In this document: positions 53,765-61,380 of the stretch, in pieces
Layout: each line of letters opens with the position of its first letter
Numbering within the stretch: the stretch's first letter is position 1
Source: JABLTI01 sp035528035
GTDB taxonomy: Archaea > Asgardarchaeota > Heimdallarchaeia > JABLTI01
Assembly: GCA_035528035.1 (NCBI GenBank)
Contig: DATKZI010000004.1
Coordinates: 1 to 64,000, forward strand
Length of the DNA: 64,000 nucleotides
Direction: 5' to 3'
Program-made: the position numbers and the translations under genes
The notes under the pieces: model-generated
Seen by the model: only the letters and a program-made list of their open reading frames with translations
Told to the model about the DNA's origin: nothing
Database searches by the model: none

Positions 53765-54298
53765 TTAATCACCTTGGATAATTTCTATAAGAACAACATA
53801 TTTTACACAAAATTGACCATTATATTGCTCTATAGATTGGGGGATGATCAAGCGTAAGGGACCATTTCCGCCTTCAGAACCACTTTTGAGATATTCACCA
53901 TTTTTCATATAAGCAATTATAATATCTCTAGTATTGTTAATTTGTGTCATTGTAAGAGTATATTGATAATTATCCGTTGCTTTAACCTTAAAACTTGAAT
54001 TTGGATTTGTGTAATTAGCTATTTCTGTTATAAGGTAATAAATTGATACTCCCGTATAATTTGCTAGAATATTTGGATTCCCTTGAAGAAAATATTCTTG
54101 AGTGATATTTGGCAAAACCTCAAGTTGTGTTACATTAAATACTATATTATTACCTATTTCACCTGTTATTGTTAGATAACCTTCTTCACCTACTCTACTA
54201 GGCTTCCAAATAGTAAAATATAATGTAACAATAGCACTTACAAGAATAAGATTTACTGCAAGAATGATAGCAAGCGTTTTTTTATTCATAAGATTCAA
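53765..54298 (-). CDS. membrane-anchored sulfite-oxidase-fold (molybdopterin-binding-like) domain protein
   Basis: One N-terminal membrane helix is followed by a single domain that matches the Oxidored_molyb fold: YLTITGEIGN, a leucine-valine strand, NYTGVSIYYLITEIAN, KATDNYQYTLTMTQI, NGPLRLIIPQ and a final VKYVVLIEI strand. In molybdenum enzymes this fold holds the pterin cofactor with a Cys near the third segment; that Cys is not evident, so catalysis is doubtful. It is predicted to face outside the cell. The start is TTG 54298, overlapping the MobB-like stop, or ATG 54289. It abuts the S-component gene directly. Confidence 0.65.
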   Translation of the reverse strand: MNLMNKKTLAIILAVNLILVSAIVTLYFTIWKPSRVGEEGYLTITGEIGNNIVFNVTQLEVLPNITQEYFLQGNPNILANYTGVSIYYLITEIANYTNPNSSFKVKATDNYQYTLTMTQINNTRDIIIAYMKNGEYLKSGSEGGNGPLRLIIPQSIEQYNGQFCVKYVVLIEIIQGD

Positions 54299-55077
54299 TT
54301 CCTATTATTGGTAAATTTAATTTTAATTTCCGCCTTATTCAGATCCCTCTCTTCTACTTTGAGTGATGATATTAATCCTGAAATTACTTTTTCAAAAATA
54401 TCTTGAACAAAATTATTACATGGAAGTATACTATCATTTATTTTGACAATAACTCTAGCATTCTCTTGTTCTAGTATTTCACAATCATTTACAGTTTTAT
54501 TCCCAGCAATAATTTCCTTAATCAATAAATTGCAATCATTATATCCACAATGTAAACAATTTAATTTAGGAAAGAGTGGCAGAGCTGATTTTTGGACTAC
54601 ATTAACTAAATCATAAAAATCAACATATTTTGCATGAGAGCTTTTAATGGAAAATTCAGGAATAGAAGATATTGCTACAGTAAAATCATTTACTAATTCT
54701 TTTTCTTGATTTAGCTCTTTAATTAAAGCAATTTGTGGTATTCCTTCTAAGTCTTCTGGAAATCCTTCGATTAAAATTAGATCAAGACCTTTACTAAATT
54801 CCTTTAAAGCCTCTCTTAAGGATAATTGGGTATTAATGAAAAACGCTGTTTCTATTTTTGATTTAAATAAACTCTTTTCAGGTAAAACCTTTCTATGCCT
54901 TTCTATATCATAATGTTCCTCATTAACATCAACTGTAACATCTTTAAAAGCTATTTTAACAGTACCTATCTTCAGATTCATTTTTTTCAATAAAGGTACT
55001 AAATACTCTATGGTTGTAGTTTTACCTGATTTTTTCACACCGGTTATACTGATAAATCTAGGAATGTTATTTTCCAT
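54295..55077 (-). CDS. MobB-like GTP-binding protein with C-terminal Fe-S-type cysteine motif
   Basis: The P-loop protein of about 260 residues resembles MobB, which assists guanylylation of molybdopterin: FISITGVKKSGKTTTIEYLV at the start, GTVKIAFKD, DIERHRKVLPEKS and LDLILIEGFP. After the GTPase domain comes CLHCGYNDCNLL and, thirteen or so residues on, VNDCEIL, the spacing of a four-cysteine Fe-S domain. I choose the ATG at 55077, which overlaps the EcfT stop in TAATG, over a TTG at 55101 that would contain the AGGAGG SD. Its place between EcfT and a sulfite-oxidase-fold gene is unusual. Confidence 0.75.
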   Translation of the reverse strand: MENNIPRFISITGVKKSGKTTTIEYLVPLLKKMNLKIGTVKIAFKDVTVDVNEEHYDIERHRKVLPEKSLFKSKIETAFFINTQLSLREALKEFSKGLDLILIEGFPEDLEGIPQIALIKELNQEKELVNDFTVAISSIPEFSIKSSHAKYVDFYDLVNVVQKSALPLFPKLNCLHCGYNDCNLLIKEIIAGNKTVNDCEILEQENARVIVKINDSILPCNNFVQDIFEKVISGLISSLKVEERDLNKAEIKIKFTNNRN

Positions 55078-55940
55078 TATTCTGATATTCCTCCTATCCA
55101 AGATGTAAAGAAAAGTTTAAGCTCATATCTTGAGATATAACAAATTCCAGCAACAAGCCCTAAAATAAAAATTATCATTAGTAAGTCAATAAAATGTAAC
55201 TTAATTTTACGATAATAAGTTCGTTTTTCTTGAGCTTTAAAACCACGAGATTCTAGTGCTATCGCTTGGTATTTAGACTTCTCTATGAAATTTATTAGAA
55301 TTGAAGTTGCTAATATTCTGAAAGCCTTTACTCGAGAGATAAATGATCCTTGAGTTATACTTACTCCTCGAGTCTCCAAAGCAGTTCTGGTTTCAGCCGT
55401 CTCAGAAATAACCATTGGTAAGAAATAAATTACCAGACCAGTTGTAAATGCTAATTCAAATGGTAGACCAATTTTTGTTAGAGATTGTAAATAATCATTG
55501 GAATTTGTTGTTAAACTAAATAATACAGAACCTATTGCTAAATTAACAATACGTAAACATGAATTTACTGCGAATAGGAGAGATTCAATATTTATTATGA
55601 TGGATTTAATATTTATCATATCAATATTTAACAAGAATCCATATTCAACATAAAAATTGAACGTATCTCCGGAAGTGCTATTATTAAATGCTAATTGAAT
55701 AATAAAAATTACTGGTATCAACCATAAAGTTGGTTTAACATACTTAAAAAAAAATTTGTAGTTAATATTAGCAATAACAGCAAACATTAACATAATATTT
55801 AGCATAAATAATTGTATTAAATAATCATTGATCATAAATGATAAAAGTGATGCAAATAACAGCATAACTAATTTGGTTCTTGGATCTAATGAAAATGCTT
55901 GTATTTTTCTTTGACTTCTTGTATTTTGAATGAAAGCCAT
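55077..55940 (-). CDS. ECF transporter transmembrane subunit EcfT (second copy)
   Basis: This is a T-type membrane subunit of 287 residues with about five helices. The coupling motifs are ALETRGVS and AIALESRGF, matching the two ATPase-binding x-R-G sites of EcfT. The start is ATG 55940, preceded by AGTGATAAG; the GTG at 55949 belongs to that SD. It heads a minus-strand operon with MobB-like, sulfite-oxidase-fold and S-component genes. No ATPases are encoded here, so it may share EcfA1 and EcfA2 from 44-45.7 kb or use others outside the window. Confidence 0.8.
   Translation of the reverse strand: MAFIQNTRSQRKIQAFSLDPRTKLVMLLFASLLSFMINDYLIQLFMLNIMLMFAVIANINYKFFFKYVKPTLWLIPVIFIIQLAFNNSTSGDTFNFYVEYGFLLNIDMINIKSIIINIESLLFAVNSCLRIVNLAIGSVLFSLTTNSNDYLQSLTKIGLPFELAFTTGLVIYFLPMVISETAETRTALETRGVSITQGSFISRVKAFRILATSILINFIEKSKYQAIALESRGFKAQEKRTYYRKIKLHFIDLLMIIFILGLVAGICYISRYELKLFFTSWIGGISE
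55090..55095 (-). promoter_or_regulatory. Shine-Dalgarno AGGAGG before the MobB-like gene
   Basis: On the minus strand AGGAGG lies twelve bases before the ATG at 55077, inside the end of the EcfT gene. The spacing is long but it argues against the upstream TTG start. Confidence 0.45.
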
Positions 55941-56154
55941 TCTTATCACTTATGCTAACTTTATGGTTACAATAGATAAGTCCTTTTTGAAGATTTTCGA
56001 TATGTTTAAAATAATATTTCGAAGGAAAAAAACACTAAAAATAGTAGAAAAAATCAATTTTCCTTTATGACAAAATATTAAATTCATAAGAATTATTTAT
56101 TACTAACTAAAATACAATAATATAATTGTTTATTCTTGAATGGAGTAGAAAAAA

Positions 56155-57474
56155 TTGATCAAAAGAGTGTTGATATTAAAGAATAAAGTGCCTTTAGTAA
56201 ATAGGAATTATGAACCTGGAGCAGAATTTAACCCAAGAATAACTTTAGGAAATTTTCAATCAATTGTTGATTCAATTGCTGGAAAAGCTCTAAGCGGTCA
56301 AAAAAGAGAAGAGATTTCAAATAATTATAAATTGGTCTATGAGCTTGATGAATTCTTGTTATTCCTTATAGGAACTGATGTCAGTGAAGCGGGAGTTCTT
56401 GAAATCTTTTTACAGGAATTAAAAAGCCTTTTCTATGCAGTTTTTCCAAAAGATTTTATTACAAGCTGGCAAGGTGATGATACATCTGTTTTCAAAGGAT
56501 TTGATGATAGATTGGATCAACTTCGTAGTGCCTTTGAAAATAGAATTATGACTAAACCTGGTAGTCGTAGAGTTTTAGATACACTAAGTGTTATGGAATT
56601 ACCTCAAAGATTGCAAAAAACAGCTTTAACTATTTTAGACGCAAAAATTGCCTCTTTTGAAAAAGTAATTTCTTTAACAGGAGTTACTGCACAAGAAGCA
56701 GTTGCAAATATTCAAGAAATACTCAATACTGGTTTCTTATATACCACTAAAATGGGTAATAGAGTATATTATTCAATTAAATCTTTTAGTGAAGCACAAC
56801 ATGTTGTTCCTACACCTGTTACTGTACCTACATCAACTACTATTGAGACACCTCCAAGAGATACCATTCCTTCAACAGTATCTGCTGAGAGACCAATGGG
56901 TCTTGAGGTTAAAAAGAGGGATGTGAATAAAGGTAATATACCCTTTCTCATAAAGCAATTCAAAAGAGATTTAGATAAAGTTTTCAATGCTATATTAACT
57001 CGAAGAACTTTACTAATCATTCTAGATCCAGATACGGATAAAAATGAAGTATTACTTAATATGTTAATTGATACTTTCCAATGTTTTGCTCCTGAACGTG
57101 AATTGCGCATAATTAATTTTGCAAAAGATTTTATCCACCCAAGAGATGCAGATATTATACGAATTGATAGACCATTATTAGCCTATTATTCTAATGAAAC
57201 AACAATAGATATTGATAACAAGAAAGTAATCCATGGTGATAACTCAATCTATTTAGCAGATATAATAAAAGAAATTTCTAATCTCAAACATTCAGAATGT
57301 GTCTCATATCTTCTTAATCGTATCAATTTAGTTGAAAAATTATCAAAAGATTGGGCAAAGATAAAGCAGCTTGACCTACCAACTGAAGATTTTATTACTA
57401 ATGTTAGAGCAAAATATAATCCAGCTATAATCCAAGTTATGGATGATGTAGCTTCTAATGTCTTCATGAATTAA
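56155..57474 (+). CDS. longin / winged-helix / DENN-like protein
   Basis: The 439-residue protein seems to have three domains. Residues 1-125 look like a longin fold (MIKRVLILKN strand, YKLVYELDEFLLFLIGTD strand pair, then the helix VLEIFLQELKSLFYAVF). Residues about 155-210 look like a winged helix (VISLTGVTAQEAVANIQEIL and the wing YTTKMGNRVYYSI). A Pro/Thr linker (about 215-250) leads to a C-terminal domain with LDKVFNAILTRRTLLIILDPD, a pattern reminiscent of DENN domains. Longin-DENN proteins regulate small GTPases in eukaryotes. TTG start with GGAG upstream. Coiled-coil and Arf genes follow. Confidence 0.5.
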   Translation: MIKRVLILKNKVPLVNRNYEPGAEFNPRITLGNFQSIVDSIAGKALSGQKREEISNNYKLVYELDEFLLFLIGTDVSEAGVLEIFLQELKSLFYAVFPKDFITSWQGDDTSVFKGFDDRLDQLRSAFENRIMTKPGSRRVLDTLSVMELPQRLQKTALTILDAKIASFEKVISLTGVTAQEAVANIQEILNTGFLYTTKMGNRVYYSIKSFSEAQHVVPTPVTVPTSTTIETPPRDTIPSTVSAERPMGLEVKKRDVNKGNIPFLIKQFKRDLDKVFNAILTRRTLLIILDPDTDKNEVLLNMLIDTFQCFAPERELRIINFAKDFIHPRDADIIRIDRPLLAYYSNETTIDIDNKKVIHGDNSIYLADIIKEISNLKHSECVSYLLNRINLVEKLSKDWAKIKQLDLPTEDFITNVRAKYNPAIIQVMDDVASNVFMN

Positions 57475-57482
57475 TAACAAAT

Positions 57483-57512
57483 AAGACCTAATTGGTCTTC
57501 TTTCTTTATTTT
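57483..57512 (+). terminator. intrinsic-type terminator after the longin gene
   Basis: AAGACC at 57483-57488 pairs with GGTCTT at 57494-57499 across a five-base loop and is followed by a T-rich stretch. It begins nine bases after the stop codon. Confidence 0.55.
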
Positions 57513-57644
57513 TTATGTGAAAACTGATGCCTATTAACTAAAGTTTTTATTTGAAAGTTTATATCTGTTTCTTGTTAATTAGTGATTTAATATAAAAATT
57601 TTACATAAAATAAATTAGTTAAGAAAAACATGGTGTTACGAATT

Positions 57645-58391
57645 ATGACTGATACATCAGAAGTTCACTCAGCTCTTAAAAGAGGAGATTTATTACTAGA
57701 TGAGCTAATAGATGAAATAAATAATTCATTGAAAGCAACAAAAAATAATTTTGATGAAATAAAAAAACCCATTCAAGATATAATTGATTTTGAAAAGCGA
57801 CTTAACGATGAAATTTCTAAATACGAATCCAGTAATACATCACTTTCACAAGAGATTTCTTTATTGAAGGATCAAAAGATTTCAAAAGAAAATCTTTTGA
57901 AAGAAATGCAAGATAAATATACAATAACAGTTGAAAAACGAAATAAAGCGGAATCAAAGATAAAGGATTTAACAGCAGAATTAATGAGTACTGAAAAGAA
58001 ACTTGAGACCGTCAAAACAGAATTAGAACAAGATAATCTAACGAATCAAAAATTAATAGCTGAAATATCTACTATTGTAGAGTCCAGTGAACAAAAGATA
58101 CTGGAAATTAATAAAAAAGCTGAAAATGAGAGAGATTTAATACGAAGAGTAAAGGGAGAACGAATGGCTTTAGAGTATTTAGTAAAAAGGAATCATATTG
58201 AATTTAATGAATTAAAAATAATTAATTCCTTAGATGGTAGGAAAAATACTGATATGGCCACTATTTCTAAGGTAACTGGTATATCTGAAACTTTAATTGC
58301 TAAAACATTGGAAGGTTTGATGAAAAGAAATCTTTTAACATATGATAGCTCTACTGGGGCTATCAATGTAACAGGAAATTTGCGATTGTAA
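57645..58391 (+). CDS. coiled-coil protein with C-terminal winged helix, copy 1
   Basis: The 248-residue protein has a long coiled coil (about residues 10-175, E/K/L-rich heptads) and then a winged-helix-like domain (MALEYLVKRNHIEFNELKII, ATISKVTGISETLIAKTLEG, RNLLTYDSSTGAINV). It resembles the next gene in layout, so the two may be ancient paralogues and could pair through their coils. I take ATG 57645, with GGTGTT upstream; ATG 57630 is also possible. The role is unknown. It lies between the longin/DENN-like gene and the Arf gene. Confidence 0.6.
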   Translation: MTDTSEVHSALKRGDLLLDELIDEINNSLKATKNNFDEIKKPIQDIIDFEKRLNDEISKYESSNTSLSQEISLLKDQKISKENLLKEMQDKYTITVEKRNKAESKIKDLTAELMSTEKKLETVKTELEQDNLTNQKLIAEISTIVESSEQKILEINKKAENERDLIRRVKGERMALEYLVKRNHIEFNELKIINSLDGRKNTDMATISKVTGISETLIAKTLEGLMKRNLLTYDSSTGAINVTGNLRL

Positions 58392-58407
58392 TGGAGGGAA
58401 AGAAAAA

Positions 58408-59157
58408 ATGACAGATTTTGTAAGTATTAAGAGAAATCTATTAACTGAAAAAGATAGATTAGAACGATTAGAACAAATCATTAAACAGAAACTTCTAGTT
58501 ACAAACCAAGAAATTGCAAATGCTTTAGCTAATTTAGAAAGTTCTGAAAGAAATATTAATGATTTGGAAACGAAATTAAATGAACGAAAAAATGATGAAA
58601 TTAATTATGAAAATCAGAAAAAAGATTTGATAGGAAACATTGATTCATTACAAGATCAAATAAATCGAATTAATCTTTCTACTAAAGACGAGGAAGATAG
58701 AAATTCTAAATTAGCAAACGAGATAACTAACATTCAAAATAACCTTGCAAATAAAATAAATATATTATCATCAACTGAAGCCCATCTAGTTGATGTAAAA
58801 GAGAAAAATAGGGCAAAAGAAAAAGAGAAAAGTGAAATTACTTCACGTATGAATAATCGATTATCAGAAGCTCATAATATGTTAACAGTATTAGAAGAGG
58901 AGAAAACAAAAGATACTCGAGTAAATCCCATTATAGATTTCTTATTGAAAGAAGTTCGAATAGACATTCCCGAAGTTGAAATTCTTTCTGTCTTAGCATA
59001 TCGTAACCAAGCAATGGGTTTGGAAGAATTGAAGAAAGCAGTTTCTAAAACACCTCCTGTGATAATTTTAAAAGTAATAAGGAATTTAGATAATAAAGGA
59101 ATTATCAAGTACGATGAGAGATTAGACACAATAGAGATAATTGCTAATATGGTTTAG
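58408..59157 (+). CDS. coiled-coil protein with C-terminal winged helix, copy 2
   Basis: The 249-residue protein has the same layout as its upstream neighbour: a coiled coil (about 5-165, with ENQKKDLIGNIDSLQDQINR) and then a winged-helix-like end (VEILSVLAYRNQAMGLEELK, TPPVIILKVIRNLDNKGIIK, YDERLDTIEII). It starts 16 bases after copy 1 with a GGAGG SD, so they are cotranscribed. The winged helix could bind protein rather than DNA, as in ESCRT-II. No family name is recognised. Confidence 0.6.
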   Translation: MTDFVSIKRNLLTEKDRLERLEQIIKQKLLVTNQEIANALANLESSERNINDLETKLNERKNDEINYENQKKDLIGNIDSLQDQINRINLSTKDEEDRNSKLANEITNIQNNLANKINILSSTEAHLVDVKEKNRAKEKEKSEITSRMNNRLSEAHNMLTVLEEEKTKDTRVNPIIDFLLKEVRIDIPEVEILSVLAYRNQAMGLEELKKAVSKTPPVIILKVIRNLDNKGIIKYDERLDTIEIIANMV

Positions 59158-59357
59158 TAATTCAATCTCTCATATTTTTTTACCGAATACATTTGTATTA
59201 GGAAAACGTGGCGGTTTAGATGGATTTATTAATCTTTGTTGTAATTAAAGTAGCGTATAATGTATGTCATGTCAAATAATTCTATCTAAATAATAAAAGT
59301 TATAGATTTATTGAAATGATATTAAGATTAACAATGAGCTTATAGAGGACGATTTGA

Positions 59358-59897
59358 TTGAGCTTCTTGCAAAGACTATTTCGGCAAAAAAAGCAATTTA
59401 AAATTGCTGTGGTTGGATTAGATTCAGCTGGAAAAACCACAATGCTAAACTACTTACGATTCGACAAAAATATTGAAACATTGCCTACAATTGGTGTTAA
59501 CGTCGAAGTTTTAAGAAGAGAAAACGTTAATATGAGTATTTTTGATCTTGGGGGGCAATTACACTTTCGTAGTCTTTGGGGAACATTAATGAAAGGCTCA
59601 AGTGCAATTATTTTTGTTATAGATTCATCAGATCGTGATCGAATTGATGAAGCAAAAAATGAGTTATGGAAAGTTTTACTCGATCCTCTCTATCCAGATG
59701 CGCCTTTATTGATTGTAGCAAACAAACAAGATCGAGAAAAAGCAATGGATATCCAAGAGCTTATTGAAGCTTGTGGATTAAATATTCCTGAGAAGATGAG
59801 TAATAGAAGTTGGCACATTCAACCAACTGTTGCGATTACTGGCCAAGGAATTGAGGAAGCAATTCGTTGGATCGTCATGGAGTTAGATAAAATATAA
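59358..59897 (+). CDS. Arf/Arl-family small GTPase
   Basis: The 179-residue Arf-like GTPase has G1 GLDSAGKTT at 20-28, switch I PTIGVN at 43-48, G3 DLGGQ at 63-67, G4 NKQD at 122-125 and a G5 region at AITGQG (159-164). All guanine-binding residues are intact. The N-terminal MSFLQRLFRQ could form an amphipathic membrane helix as in eukaryotic Arf, but Gly2 for myristoylation is absent. A TTG start is preceded by GAGGAC. A small unknown gene follows. In eukaryotes Arf proteins recruit coats and tethers to membranes. Confidence 0.92.
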   Translation: MSFLQRLFRQKKQFKIAVVGLDSAGKTTMLNYLRFDKNIETLPTIGVNVEVLRRENVNMSIFDLGGQLHFRSLWGTLMKGSSAIIFVIDSSDRDRIDEAKNELWKVLLDPLYPDAPLLIVANKQDREKAMDIQELIEACGLNIPEKMSNRSWHIQPTVAITGQGIEEAIRWIVMELDKI

Positions 59898-59904
59898 AAT
59901 GAGT

Positions 59905-59910
59905 GGTGAT
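59905..59910 (+). promoter_or_regulatory. Shine-Dalgarno GGTGAT deciding the start at 59917
   Basis: GGTGAT lies six bases before the ATG at 59917. An in-frame ATG at 59899 would place this SD inside the gene, so the shorter form is preferred. Confidence 0.55.
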
Positions 59911-59916
59911 AGAACT

Positions 59917-60216
59917 ATGGATATATCAAGGCCTATGATTCTAAGAATTGGAACACCTAAAGTAGATAAAGATATCAAAAAGGTTCACAAACTCCTTATA
60001 AGTGCAGGTTATCAGAAAGTTGATGAAGGAAAGTATACACATAATTCTGATCCAACTCTTTCAGCAGTTTTAGGAAAGGATGAAATAAAAGATAATGAAG
60101 GAATTGTACTAGAAGACGTTATTGAATTAATCTTATCAGATGCTGATAGTTATGTGAATCAAACAATCTATAATGCATTAGCTACTGTCTTTCCGCTAGA
60201 ATTATCCAATAAATGA
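59917..60216 (+). CDS. small protein of unknown function downstream of Arf
   Basis: The 99-residue soluble protein has an alpha/beta pattern: PMILRIGTPKVDKDIKKVHK, LLISAGYQKVDEGKYTH, an acidic loop and two helices (VLEDVIELILSDADSYVNQ, TIYNALATVF). No family is recognised. The start at 59917 is supported by GGTGAT. It lies 19 bases after the Arf gene and is probably cotranscribed, so it is a candidate partner or regulator of that GTPase, by position only. Confidence 0.5.
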   Translation: MDISRPMILRIGTPKVDKDIKKVHKLLISAGYQKVDEGKYTHNSDPTLSAVLGKDEIKDNEGIVLEDVIELILSDADSYVNQTIYNALATVFPLELSNK

Positions 60217-60228
60217 TTTTCAATTCAT

Positions 60229-60250
60229 TTTTTTGTTATTTATTTTAATG
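60229..60250 (+). terminator. T-rich terminator after the Arf cluster
   Basis: A seven-base T run and further T-rich sequence follow the last gene of the cluster by about 15 bases, with no hairpin. This fits an archaeal oligo-T terminator. Confidence 0.35.
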
Positions 60251-60337
60251 TTTTCTCATTATTATTAGATACATTTATTTCGAGCTATTTTTTTTAATGA
60301 AAACAATCAAATGATTACATAATGGAATGATGCTTAG

Positions 60338-61351
60338 ATGAAAGAATCAAAACCTCTAGTATGCTTAGGAATCGAAAGCACAGCACATACTTTTGGTGTA
60401 GGTATAATTGATTCTCAAGGAAAAATCTTTGCTGATGAACGATCATCATATATGCCCCCTCCTGGAGGGGGTATCCATCCTAGAGAAGCTGCTCGACATC
60501 ATAGCAATATAGCTTCACAATTAATTAAAAAAGCTTTAAATGATAACAACCTAAATATTCATGATATTTCACTGATTTCTTTTTCGCAAGGACCTGGTAT
60601 GGGTCCCTGTTTACGTACTGGTGCAGTAATTGCCCGTTCATTAGCAAGTTTTTATGATATTCCTTTAGTTGGAGTTAATCATGTTGTAACACATATTGAA
60701 ATTGGAAAACTTTTAACAAAATCAACTAATCCAGTGATTTTAATGGTTAGTGGAGGAACAACTCAAGTTTGTTCATTAGTGAATAATTATTACACAGTTT
60801 TTGGTGAAACTCTTGATATATCCATAGGGAATTGTTTGGATAAATTCTCTCGAGAGGTGGGGATTCATGATCCAAATAATCCTTGGCCTGGACCAATTTT
60901 TGACAAGATTGCTGCAAAAGGATCGAAATATTATGAACTACCATATAGTGTTAAAGGAATGAGTGTGAGTTTTTCAGGATTACTTACAGCAGCAATTAAA
61001 TTGGTAATTGAAGAAAAAAAACCGGTTGAAGATGTAGCATTTAGCCTGCAAGAAACAGCACTATCTATGCTAACTGAAATCGCTGAACGAGCAATAGCTC
61101 ATACTAGAAGTAAAGAATTATTAGTTGTTGGTGGTTTTGCAAGAAATAAACGTTTCCAAGAAATGCTTGCTGAAATTTGTAAAGATTGGGAATTGATTCT
61201 TTCAGTATGTCCATATCAATATGCAAGTGACAATGGAACAATGATTGCTTGGGGGGGAATTTTACAATTTCAAGCAGCTGGTGCTATATCTACCAATGAA
61301 TCATTAGTTTTACCAGATTGGAGAAGTGATACAGTTAAAATCATTTGGTAA
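60338..61351 (+). CDS. kae1: tRNA threonylcarbamoyladenosine synthase subunit Kae1
   Basis: Kae1 is the catalytic subunit of the KEOPS complex and transfers threonylcarbamoyl to A37 of tRNAs. The ASKHA fold has the start LGIESTAHTFGVGIID, the substrate loop MPPPGGGIHPREAARHH, the metal-binding VNHVVTH, MVSGGTTQV, and ELLVVGGFARNKRF. The 337 residues cover Kae1 only; the kinase Bud32, fused in some archaea, is not attached. Sua5, which makes the activated substrate, follows 29 bases downstream, so both steps of t6A synthesis are adjacent. Confidence 0.94.
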   Translation: MKESKPLVCLGIESTAHTFGVGIIDSQGKIFADERSSYMPPPGGGIHPREAARHHSNIASQLIKKALNDNNLNIHDISLISFSQGPGMGPCLRTGAVIARSLASFYDIPLVGVNHVVTHIEIGKLLTKSTNPVILMVSGGTTQVCSLVNNYYTVFGETLDISIGNCLDKFSREVGIHDPNNPWPGPIFDKIAAKGSKYYELPYSVKGMSVSFSGLLTAAIKLVIEEKKPVEDVAFSLQETALSMLTEIAERAIAHTRSKELLVVGGFARNKRFQEMLAEICKDWELILSVCPYQYASDNGTMIAWGGILQFQAAGAISTNESLVLPDWRSDTVKIIW

Positions 61352-61380
61352 TAGTTACATGCAATAGATGAGGGAAATTA

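Noticed and set aside
56702..57110. Frames on both strands inside the longin gene
   Set aside because: They overlap a complete plus-strand gene with an SD and recognisable domains; the alternatives are low-complexity.
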